A stretch of DNA of 8,830 nucleotides, from NCBI GenBank assembly GCA_030615805.1, contig JAUWYN010000031.1, forward strand, positions 1-8,830, in the 5' to 3' direction. The notes beneath the pieces were generated by a model that was not told the origin of the DNA, ran no database searches, and worked only from the letters and a program-made list of their open reading frames with translations. A program made the position numbers and the translations under genes. This DNA comes from Hadesarchaea archaeon (lineage in GTDB: Archaea > Hadarchaeota > Hadarchaeia > Hadarchaeales > Hadarchaeaceae). Below, piece by piece: positions 1-5,768 of the stretch (positions are counted from its first letter, which is position 1; each line of letters starts with the position of its first letter).

Positions 1-137
1 ACGTTAAAAGAGATTACCACAAAAGCTGTAGCTTGAACGTTGGAGGTAAATAACCAGGTTACAATTGTAAGCACTATAATTGCAAGAATCCTCCAAGTGA
101 TGGCTTTTATAAGTGACCTTTTCTTTGATTCTATCAT
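1..137 (-). CDS. DUF2061 family small membrane protein (3' end outside window)
   Basis: Partial gene running off the left edge. The first 45 residues are visible. They begin MIESKKRSLIKAITWRIL and continue into a hydrophobic helix (about residues 16-31), a short polar turn with TSN, and the start of a second hydrophobic stretch. The KRSLIKAITWRILA block followed by a two-helix layout is the signature I associate with DUF2061, a family of small predicted membrane proteins of unknown function, often encoded near sulfate-assimilation or cell-surface genes in other organisms. The ATG at 137-135 is preceded by GAGGT seven bases upstream, which fixes the start. A possible TATA box (CTTTAAAC, minus strand, about 178-185) lies about 40 bases further up. 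The family name is from memory of the motif. The function is unknown. Confidence 0.7.
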   Translation of the reverse strand, partial: MIESKKRSLIKAITWRILAIIVLTIVTWLFTSNVQATAFVVISFN

Positions 138-177
138 TATGCATACCTCTAGCACAGATTAATTTCACGATGCAGGT

Positions 178-185
178 GTTTAAAG
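178..185 (-). promoter_or_regulatory. Possible TATA box for the DUF2061 gene
   Basis: The minus strand reads CTTTAAAC here. A start of transcription about 25 bases downstream would leave a leader of roughly 20 bases containing the GAGGT ribosome binding site of the DUF2061 gene. The placement is consistent, but the call rests on base composition and distance only. Confidence 0.3.
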
Positions 186-279
186 ATAAGAATTCCGCTG
201 GCCATCAGTTGTACTTGACGCATTTTTAATACCGTGGGCGCATGAGGTGGGAAAGGACTTTTAACCTAGCCCTATCGTA

Positions 280-328
280 TATTTGAGATCACGATGGGCC
301 CATACTCCTCTTTCCCCCCTCTCAAATA
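280..328. repeat. Inverted repeat (9-bp stem) enclosing a 10-bp palindrome
   Basis: TATTTGAGA at 280-288 is the exact reverse complement of TCTCAAATA at 320-328, with a 31-base loop. Inside the loop, ATGGGCCCAT at 294-303 is a perfect 10-bp palindrome. The arrangement could be a transcribed hairpin or an operator for a dimeric regulator between the DUF2061 and dehydrogenase genes. No T run follows either arm, so an archaeal terminator is not indicated. Confidence 0.5.
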
Positions 329-380
329 CTGCGCCAGCTTCATCGGCCCCCCCCTACCCCGTTTTAATTTTCGTGCGAGA

Positions 381-389
381 GTTTAAGAA
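381..389 (+). promoter_or_regulatory. Possible TATA box for the isocitrate dehydrogenase-like gene
   Basis: GTTTAAGAA at 381-389 is preceded by a purine-containing stretch that could act as a BRE. Transcription would begin near 407-412, just before the GAGG at 410-413 and the ATG at 420. A similar GTTTAAG lies upstream of the second dehydrogenase (2098-2104). A second AT-rich candidate is TTTTAATTTT at 362-371. Confidence 0.35.
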
Positions 390-419
390 GCGTGCGGAAA
401 AAATAATATGAGGCCTAAC

Positions 420-1493
420 ATGCACAAAGTCACCTTGATTCCCGGGGATGGGGTAGGCCCAGAGGTTATTGCAGCAGCGAAGAAGTGCATCGAGGCCACA
501 GGAGTCAAAATCAAATGGGAGGAAATCCAAGCTGGCGCAGGGGTCATGGAAAAATCCGGAACTCCCCTTCCAGAAGAGGTCATCGAGTCCATACGCAAAA
601 ATAAGGTCGCCCTAAAGGGACCAATAACTACGCCGGTCGGTACCGGATTTCGCAGCGTCAGTGTGGCCATAAGGAAGGCGCTCGACCTTTACGCCTGTTT
701 GAGGCCATCTAAGTGGTATCCCGGAGTACGCTCGAGATACCAAAACATCGACCTCGTAGTTGTAAGAGAAAATACCGAAGACCTCTATGCGGGAATAGAA
801 TTCGCGGAGGGACTTCCGGAAACGCAGGAATTCATCGAATTTGTAAGGGAAAAGAAAAAAGCTGAAATCAGGCGCGACGCTGGAATAAGTTTGAAGCCTA
901 TCTCTCACTTCGCGTCCGAGCGAATCGTGCGCTTCGCTTTCAATTACGCAAGGGAAAATGGGCGCAAGAAAGTCACCGCCGTGCACAAAGCCAACATAAT
1001 GAAATATTCGGATGGTATTTTTTTGGAAGCCGCTCGCAAAGTCGCGCAAGAGTTTCCAAAAATAGCATTCGAGGAGCGGATCGTGGACAACATGTGTATG
1101 CAACTCGTGCAGAAACCCCATTTGTACGACGTGATAGTCGCGCCGAATGTATATGGTGATATACTCTCCGACCTCTGCGCGGGCTTGGTGGGGGGGCTAG
1201 GCGTGGCGCCGGGGGGGAATATCGGCGACAAAATTGCCGTTTTCGAGCCGACCCACGGCAGCGCACCAAAATATACGGGTTTGAACAAGGTTAACCCGAC
1301 AGCAGTGATCCTCTCGGGTGTGATGATGTTACGCTATTTGGGTGAAGCCAGTGCCGCAAAAAAATTAGAAGACGCCGTGGCCAAGGTGATTGCTGAGGGC
1401 AAATATGTGACTTATGATCTCAAAGAAGATCCCCGCGACCCTTCAGCCGTGGGCACAAAAGAGATGGCAGGGGCGGTAATGCAAGCAATGTGA
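420..1493 (+). CDS. Isocitrate dehydrogenase-like beta-decarboxylating dehydrogenase
   Basis: Predicted cytosolic enzyme that oxidatively decarboxylates isocitrate to 2-oxoglutarate (TCA cycle/glutamate supply). The 357-residue chain has the PGDGVGPEV start, the TPVGTGFRS-VSVAIR substrate loop, LDLYACLRP (R95), RENTEDLYAGIEF (R116, Y123), catalytic VHKAN (K190), metal aspartates D223, D247 and D251, and GGLGVAPGGNIGD. The cofactor loop HGSAPKYTGLNKVNP has K284, Y285 and V291, where E. coli NADP enzyme has K344, Y345 and V351. The residue matching its R395 is E336, so coenzyme preference is unclear. The E. coli N115 position is S81. An in-frame ATG exists at 408, but it lacks a ribosome binding site. 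GAGG at 410-413, six bases before 420, favours the later start, as does the family N-terminus. It converges on the membrane-protein gene, 17 bases away. Isopropylmalate or homoisocitrate dehydrogenase is less likely. Confidence 0.88.
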   Translation: MHKVTLIPGDGVGPEVIAAAKKCIEATGVKIKWEEIQAGAGVMEKSGTPLPEEVIESIRKNKVALKGPITTPVGTGFRSVSVAIRKALDLYACLRPSKWYPGVRSRYQNIDLVVVRENTEDLYAGIEFAEGLPETQEFIEFVREKKKAEIRRDAGISLKPISHFASERIVRFAFNYARENGRKKVTAVHKANIMKYSDGIFLEAARKVAQEFPKIAFEERIVDNMCMQLVQKPHLYDVIVAPNVYGDILSDLCAGLVGGLGVAPGGNIGDKIAVFEPTHGSAPKYTGLNKVNPTAVILSGVMMLRYLGEASAAKKLEDAVAKVIAEGKYVTYDLKEDPRDPSAVGTKEMAGAVMQAM

Positions 1494-1510
1494 AGTTTCT
1501 TTAGCGCCAG

Positions 1511-2083
1511 TTACGGAAACAAGATTGTAATAGATGAGAGCCCGGTGAAGACCAAGAAGACGATGGAAGATAGCGCGAGCAGAACCCCATTGATTTTTCT
1601 CGCTTGCTCCACAGCGGGCAACATAGCCTTCGAACATCCGATTCGCAGGAGGGCTATGGTCGAAAAAAGCAACGTGAACCAAGCTATGATTACACAAATA
1701 ATACCAGCGCTCATGTGTAAAGGCATCCCCGCGCCGCCGACCAAGTAGACGTTGGCTAAGAACGGCAGCGTCATCAAGCCGAACGCTACCGCTGCAATGA
1801 ACCAAAATTTCACCCACAAGGTTATATCCAGCACCTTCTCCGCCTTCAGGATGCGCTCCCTGATCACGCGCAGGGCATGGACGCGAAAGACCATTATGAA
1901 CATGAGCGGTCCCGGAAGGTTCCACGCTGTGATGAACCAGCCCCAGCTCTCAAGGTTCGTCGGGTATCCCGGTAACCTCGGTAAAAACGTGAAGATTAGG
2001 GAGATGAAGAAAAATGCGATGAGCGCGATTGATGTCACATGCGCAGCGCCAGTGTATAGCCTGAACTTCTGGACTGAGTTCAA
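1511..2083 (-). CDS. Unrecognised five-helix integral membrane protein
   Basis: I do not recognise this family. From a TTG at 2083-2081 the product is 190 residues with about five hydrophobic segments: roughly 15-34, 47-68, 90-115, 121-146 and 166-189. Basic residues cluster in the N-terminus, in the 67-92 loop (several R and K) and in the 147-163 loop, which predicts N-terminus inside and C-terminus outside. Histidines sit near helix ends at 15, 69 and 123. There is no signal peptide, no CxxC motif and no known catalytic signature. The reading frame stays open upstream to 2296, but that would overlap the dehydrogenase on the other strand and its sequence there is not membrane-like. GAGG seven bases before the TTG supports the shorter start; a GTG two codons earlier is the alternative. 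The opposite-strand ORFs here are K/N/M-rich, as expected for antisense of a membrane protein. Confidence 0.72.
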   Translation of the reverse strand: MNSVQKFRLYTGAAHVTSIALIAFFFISLIFTFLPRLPGYPTNLESWGWFITAWNLPGPLMFIMVFRVHALRVIRERILKAEKVLDITLWVKFWFIAAVAFGLMTLPFLANVYLVGGAGMPLHMSAGIICVIIAWFTLLFSTIALLRIGCSKAMLPAVEQARKINGVLLALSSIVFLVFTGLSSITILFP

Positions 2084-2152
2084 CAACACCCCTCGATGTT
2101 TAAGCTTAAGAGCATACGCAGGTAAAAATAATTGCCCAAGGTAGGTGGTTGT
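2084..2152. promoter_or_regulatory. Divergent promoter region with a 10-bp palindrome
   Basis: This 69-bp gap serves two genes transcribed away from each other. The plus strand has TTTAAGCTTA (2099-2108), a TATA candidate whose transcript would begin near 2125-2132, leaving a leader with the AGGTG site. The minus strand has TTATTTTTAC (2132-2123), which would start the membrane-protein transcript near 2100. TTAAGCTTAA at 2100-2109 is a perfect palindrome overlapping the plus-strand TATA candidate and lying close to the predicted minus-strand start, so one bound regulator could affect both genes. This is inferred from position and symmetry only. Confidence 0.4.
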
Positions 2153-3283
2153 GTGAAACACAAAATTGCAGTCATCCCAGGCGATGGCATAGGCCCAGAG
2201 GTCATCCGCGAGGGAATAAAGGTCCTGAGCGCGGCGGCTGAGGTGACGCCAAGGTTGGGTCTCGAGTTCGTTGAGTTCCCTTACGGTGCTGAACACTACC
2301 TAAGAACCAAAAAACTCGTGCCTGAGGAGGGGCTAAAAAAGCTTTCTAAAATGGGCGCGATTTATCTGGGTGCCCTAGGTGACCCTCGTGTGCCGACGGG
2401 CGTGCTCGAGCAAGGCATTCTGCTCAAACTACGATTTTATTTCGAGCAATACATCAACCTTCGTCCCGTTAAGCTCTACCCAGGAGTCCCGTGCCCGCTC
2501 AGGGGAAAGGGTCCCGAGCATGTCAACTTCTATGTAGTGCGGGAGAACACCGAGGACTTCTACGTTGCGATAGGGGGGCGGGCAAAGGGTAGGTCTAAGG
2601 CCGAGCTCGAGGTTCTCCGCTCGATCTACACCGCAAAGTTTGAATTAGACCTTGATGTCGACCGCGACGAGATAGCTTACCAGATAGGTGTAATCAGTCG
2701 AAAAGGGGCTGAGCGGGCTATACGCTACGCTTTCGAGCTAGCGCGCAAAAAGGGCAAGAAGCGCGTGACCTCAGTCGACAAAGCCAACGTTTTAACGCAC
2801 ATCTACAGCCTATGGCGCGAGGTCTTCGAGCGGGTGGCAAAGGATTACCCTGAGATTGAAACCGAGTTCGCATTTGTTGACGCGATCACGATGTGGTTCG
2901 TGAAAAATCCAGAGTGGTATCAAGTCGTCGTCGTGCCCAACATGTTCGGCGATATCATCACTGACCTCGGGGCTATGATCCAAGGTGGCCTAGGGGTCGC
3001 TCCGGGGGGTAACATCAACCCCGAAGGTGTAAGCATGTTCGAGCCCATCCACGGTTCCGCACCTAGGCACGCGGGAAAAAACGTCGCAAACCCACTTGCC
3101 GCGATTTTGGCCGGGCAGATGATGCTCGAGCACCTCGGCGAACAGGAAGCCGCGAATAAGGTCGAGCGAGCAGTTATCGATGTGCTGAAGGAAGGCAAAG
3201 TCCGAACCTACGACTTGGGCGGCAAATCTGGCACCTCTGATGTGGGGGACGCAGTCGCCGCGAGGGTAAGAGAAATCGATTAA
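2153..3283 (+). CDS. 3-isopropylmalate/tartrate-type dehydrogenase (beta-decarboxylating family)
   Basis: A 376-residue paralogue of the upstream isocitrate dehydrogenase-like enzyme. It has PGDGIGPEV near the N-terminus, GAIYLGALGDPRVP, ILLKLR with R94, NLRP (R104), RENTEDFY (R130, Y137), catalytic VDKAN (K210), and aspartates D243, D267 and D271. L90, L91 and R94 match the leucine-contacting loop of Thermus isopropylmalate dehydrogenase, with Q87 at its E87. The PCPL and FYVVRENTE block is closer to tartrate/D-malate dehydrogenases. The cofactor loop HGSAPRHAGKNVANP has R305-H306, where typical NAD enzymes have Asp-Ile, which hints at NADP. A likely role is leucine biosynthesis or a related 2-oxoacid route, but the substrate cannot be settled from sequence. 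The GTG at 2153 is chosen because AGGTG lies five bases upstream; the TTG at 2132 has no such site. The stop abuts the UbiX reading frame, so cotranscription is likely. Confidence 0.85.
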   Translation: MKHKIAVIPGDGIGPEVIREGIKVLSAAAEVTPRLGLEFVEFPYGAEHYLRTKKLVPEEGLKKLSKMGAIYLGALGDPRVPTGVLEQGILLKLRFYFEQYINLRPVKLYPGVPCPLRGKGPEHVNFYVVRENTEDFYVAIGGRAKGRSKAELEVLRSIYTAKFELDLDVDRDEIAYQIGVISRKGAERAIRYAFELARKKGKKRVTSVDKANVLTHIYSLWREVFERVAKDYPEIETEFAFVDAITMWFVKNPEWYQVVVVPNMFGDIITDLGAMIQGGLGVAPGGNINPEGVSMFEPIHGSAPRHAGKNVANPLAAILAGQMMLEHLGEQEAANKVERAVIDVLKEGKVRTYDLGGKSGTSDVGDAVAARVREID

Positions 3284-3319
3284 ATGACTAACTCCAAGAG
3301 AAAACAGCTTGGGGATGTT

Positions 3320-3883
3320 ATGCACCTGGTTGTCGCAATCACGGGCTGCAGCGGCGTTGTTTACGGGATGAGGTTGCTTGAGGTTTGTAAGCAGACGGGT
3401 ACCGAAACTGACCTCATCGTCTCGCGAGCGGCCGAGATCATCCTAAAGCTAGAGCTGGGCAAAACTGTCGACGAGCTGCGAGAGCTGGCTACCCGGAGCT
3501 ACTCGTCCGATGACCTCGCGGCGCCTCCAGCTAGCGGCTCTTATCCCATCAACGGTATGGTGATCGTACCATGCAGCATGAAGACACTGGGGGCCATAGC
3601 CAGCGGTGTGACGGCCGATTTGATCGCGCGGGCCGCCGATGTCATGCTCAAGGAAGGCCGCCCTCTTGTGCTTGTCCCCCGGGAGACACCGCTCAACCTC
3701 ATCCATCTCGAAAACATGACCAAGCTTCGACGCGCGGGAGCGACAATCCTGCCAGCGATGCCTGCATTTTACCACAAACCGAAAGCGATTTCTGACCTAG
3801 TTGATTTCATCGTCGGGCGAATTCTCGATGTCCTCGGCGTGGAGCACCAGCTCTATCAGCGGTGGCGGGGGTATCAAGAGTAG
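3320..3883 (+). CDS. ubiX: Flavin prenyltransferase UbiX
   Basis: UbiX/PAD1 family enzyme that joins a dimethylallyl group to FMN, giving the prenyl-FMN cofactor used by UbiD-type decarboxylases. The 187 residues cover the whole family: VVAITGCSGVVYG at the N-terminus (FMN-binding loop, S11), VPCSMKTLGAIASG around 84-95, RADVMLKEGRPL-like helix, RETPLNLIHLENM with R121 and E122, PAMPAFYHKP with Y151, and VGRILD with R167. The reading frame also offers an ATG at 3284, directly after the stop of the dehydrogenase. GGGGAT just before the ATG at 3320 and the usual family N-terminus favour the later start. Known biology: most archaea lack ubiquinone but need UbiX for the anhydromevalonate phosphate decarboxylase of the archaeal mevalonate pathway. 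No UbiD gene is visible here. It is probably cotranscribed with the genes on both sides. Confidence 0.93.
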   Translation: MHLVVAITGCSGVVYGMRLLEVCKQTGTETDLIVSRAAEIILKLELGKTVDELRELATRSYSSDDLAAPPASGSYPINGMVIVPCSMKTLGAIASGVTADLIARAADVMLKEGRPLVLVPRETPLNLIHLENMTKLRRAGATILPAMPAFYHKPKAISDLVDFIVGRILDVLGVEHQLYQRWRGYQE

Positions 3884-3895
3884 GTAGGGGGAGGG

Positions 3896-5044
3896 ATGGA
3901 GAAACTCCCAGTCGCTAAGCTCGAGTGCCTCAAGTGCAAGCACTCTGATTACCGAATGTCTGCGCGAGAAATCGGTGAACTTGTCCCTAGCGAGTGCCCA
4001 AAATGTGGCAAGGACCTAAAAGTTGTTGCTAGGGAGCCGCCCAAATGGCTGGCTGAACCCCTAGCGCTCGTGGCGAAGCATTTCGAGATCTCGGACTTCG
4101 TCACCTCGAAAGACCGGATAGAACTTGAAGTGGCTGCACCGAACTCAAAACGGTCATTTCGTTTCCTTTTAGATGCCGCTAAGCGGGAGGGTTACCTACC
4201 CGTGATGCGCGGACGTGAGGGCGAGCTGAGGTTAATCATGATGAGATATCCGCGCATCAGCAGGGGAAACATCGCGATAAATTTGCTTCTTCTAGGTGCG
4301 ACCTTCCTGACGACTTTCGCGGCTGGCTACTTCCTGATCTTCGATGGGAAGATATTATACGCTGCCCTGTTCTCCGCCACGATTATGCTGATGTTGGGGG
4401 CGCATGAGCTCGGCCATAAAATTACGGCGTGGCGAAATGGGGTTGAGTCGACTTTGCCATATTTTATCCCGGCGCCGACAATGCTTGGTACTCTAGGCGC
4501 GGTTATCCGTATCAAAAGCCCCATCCCGACGAAGGAGGCTTTGGTCGAGATGGGGGCAAGTGGGCCGCTGTTCGGTTTCCTCGTGGCCCTCCCGCTCATC
4601 ACCGTCGGTCTGATGCAAAACCCGGCGGCGCCCGATTTTGGGTTCGTACCGGCTATATTTGCCGGGTTGCAACTGCTCACCTTCGGCCAGATGCCAGTGG
4701 GGGAACCTAACCCACTTGCGTTCGCAGGATGGGTGATGCTTCTCGTGACGATGTTCAACCTGCTCCCCGCCGGACAGCTCGATGGTGGGCACGTCGCGCG
4801 GGGGCTGATGAGCCGGGAACGGCACTACGGACTCACCCGCACGCTCGGTTTTGCCCTCCTCTTCTTTGGCCTCTTCTACCCCCAGGTGCCCCTCTGGATA
4901 TTCGGCTTCCTCATCCTCCTCCTGTTCAGAGGCTATCATGTAGGGGCGCTCGACGATGTTTCAAGACTATCGAAGCGCCAGAAATCGCTCGCCGCGGCGA
5001 CCTTCATCGTGTTCCTGCTGTGCCTGCCCATACCATTAGGCTGA
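3896..5044 (+). CDS. Site-2 protease family (M50) intramembrane metalloprotease with N-terminal zinc ribbon
   Basis: Predicted polytopic membrane zinc protease of 382 residues that would cut substrates within the membrane. The N-terminus has two CxxC pairs (C11/C14 and C34/C37), a probable zinc ribbon or rubredoxin-like knuckle on the cytoplasmic side. A soluble alpha/beta segment follows (about 48-118). Hydrophobic helices begin near 125. The catalytic HELGH is at 170-174, and NLLPAGQLDGGH holds the third ligand D296. The segment with TLGAVIRIKSPIPTKEAL and GASGPLFG resembles the cyanobacterial/plant EGY1-type and archaeal branch of the family. More helices follow around 260-290 and 315-345, with a last one at the C-terminus. 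The ATG at 3896 sits directly behind a purine run (AGGTAGGGGGAGGG), and the gene starts 12 bases after ubiX, so it is probably in the same operon. The substrate is unknown. Confidence 0.9.
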   Translation: MEKLPVAKLECLKCKHSDYRMSAREIGELVPSECPKCGKDLKVVAREPPKWLAEPLALVAKHFEISDFVTSKDRIELEVAAPNSKRSFRFLLDAAKREGYLPVMRGREGELRLIMMRYPRISRGNIAINLLLLGATFLTTFAAGYFLIFDGKILYAALFSATIMLMLGAHELGHKITAWRNGVESTLPYFIPAPTMLGTLGAVIRIKSPIPTKEALVEMGASGPLFGFLVALPLITVGLMQNPAAPDFGFVPAIFAGLQLLTFGQMPVGEPNPLAFAGWVMLLVTMFNLLPAGQLDGGHVARGLMSRERHYGLTRTLGFALLFFGLFYPQVPLWIFGFLILLLFRGYHVGALDDVSRLSKRQKSLAAATFIVFLLCLPIPLG

Positions 5045-5158
5045 GTAATGATGGCTTACAATAGTATCAGCGCATGGGAAGGGAAGTTAGATATTACCTA
5101 CCAAAAGTGATTTACCCCAAAAATTACCTTCTCTAAATGCAATTAGGAAGGAGGTTAG
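5045..5158 (+). promoter_or_regulatory. Gap with likely promoter and strong ribosome binding site of tmk
   Basis: This 114-bp AT-rich gap breaks the tight spacing of the preceding genes, so tmk may have its own promoter; TTAGATATTA near 5087-5096 is one TATA-like candidate. The end of the gap carries GGAAGGAGGTTAG, an almost complete match to the archaeal anti-Shine-Dalgarno, immediately before the tmk ATG. No terminator-like T run was seen. Confidence 0.4.
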
Positions 5159-5752
5159 ATGGCGATAGGTCTTTTCCTGTGCCTAGAAGGGCTAGATGGT
5201 TGCGGTAAAAGTACTCACGCAAAACTTCTAGCAGCTTGGCTCCGCTCCCGCGGCCGCAAAGTAATCATCACTGACGAACCAACGAATGGTGCGATTGGAA
5301 AAATCATCAAGCGGATGTTGAGAGGGGAGCTCAAATTACCAATCGCTGCCGAGGCGCTGTTGTTCGCCGCCGATAGAGTGCAGCACATCGCGGATGTTAT
5401 CGGGCCCGCCCTCAAAGCTGGGAAGGTAGTGCTGAACGAACGGTACGTTTACTCGTCGCTCGCATATCAATCGGCGCGAGGATTGCAGGTGAACTGGATA
5501 AGTTCGATTAACAAATATGCCATCAGGCCGGATTTGGGGATCTTAATCGATGTGCCCGCCAAAATCGCGTTTGCCCGGATCGAGCCATCGCGCAGGCTCG
5601 ATGAGTTCGAAAGAAACCTGCGACTTCAACAACGAGTGCGCCGAAATTACCTGCGCATCGCTAGACGAGAGGGGCTGAAAATCATTGATGGTACGCGCTC
5701 ACGTGACGAAGTTCAAGCGGAGATGAGGGGGCTCGTTAGCGCCGTGCTGTGA
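5159..5752 (+). CDS. tmk: Thymidylate kinase (dTMP kinase)
   Basis: Cytosolic P-loop kinase that phosphorylates dTMP to dTDP with ATP, needed for dTTP synthesis. The 197 residues match the usual length. The Walker A loop GLDGCGKST is at 11-19, the dTMP-site DEPT at 39-42, LFAADRVQH at 68-76, and NERYVYSSLAYQ at 93-104. Most relatives have Asp-Arg-Tyr in the last motif; here it is Glu-Arg-Tyr (E94), a conservative change that keeps the carboxylate. The region around 140-150 (RIEPSRRLDEFE) fits the LID with basic residues. The ATG at 5159 follows GGAGGT and starts just before the hydrophobic first strand, as in the family. A PIN-domain gene follows after 16 bases and is probably cotranscribed. 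Confidence 0.93.
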   Translation: MAIGLFLCLEGLDGCGKSTHAKLLAAWLRSRGRKVIITDEPTNGAIGKIIKRMLRGELKLPIAAEALLFAADRVQHIADVIGPALKAGKVVLNERYVYSSLAYQSARGLQVNWISSINKYAIRPDLGILIDVPAKIAFARIEPSRRLDEFERNLRLQQRVRRNYLRIARREGLKIIDGTRSRDEVQAEMRGLVSAVL

Positions 5753-5768
5753 TTTTCAGGGGTGGAAA

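Larger units (their letters stand above)
138..407. other. Intergenic region with structured and C-rich DNA, no confident gene
   Basis: About 270 bases between two divergently transcribed genes, long for this otherwise tightly packed window. It holds TATA-like boxes for each flanking gene, a 9-bp inverted repeat with a nested palindrome (280-328), and C runs on the plus strand (six C at 314-319, eight C at 346-354 region, CCCC just before 361). Read on the minus strand these are G runs. A 23-codon minus-strand ORF (272-343) starts inside it. I found no tRNA-like cloverleaf, no C/D box pair and no terminator T run. Confidence 0.6.

Noticed and set aside
138..407. Possible tRNA or C/D box RNA in the intergenic gap
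   Set aside because: No cloverleaf stems or paired C and D boxes could be built; only the 9-bp inverted repeat is convincing.
1187..1218. G-rich tract within the isocitrate dehydrogenase-like gene
   Set aside because: It is explained by codons for the conserved glycine-rich GGLGVAPGG motif.
1545..2144. Two plus-strand ORFs (67 and 130 codons) opposite the membrane-protein gene
   Set aside because: Their products are rich in K, N, M and T without recognisable motifs, as expected for the antisense of a hydrophobic coding strand. The minus-strand frame gives clear membrane helices.
2084..2296. Upstream extension of the membrane protein to an ATG at 2296
   Set aside because: It would overlap the dehydrogenase N-terminus on the other strand. 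The added residues are not membrane-like, and a TTG with a GAGG site at 2083 explains the start.
4327..4939. Long minus-strand ORFs opposite the site-2 protease
   Set aside because: They are antisense to the region with HELGH and LDG motifs. Their compositions (Ser/Pro/Ala-rich and Glu/His-rich) are typical of shadow frames.
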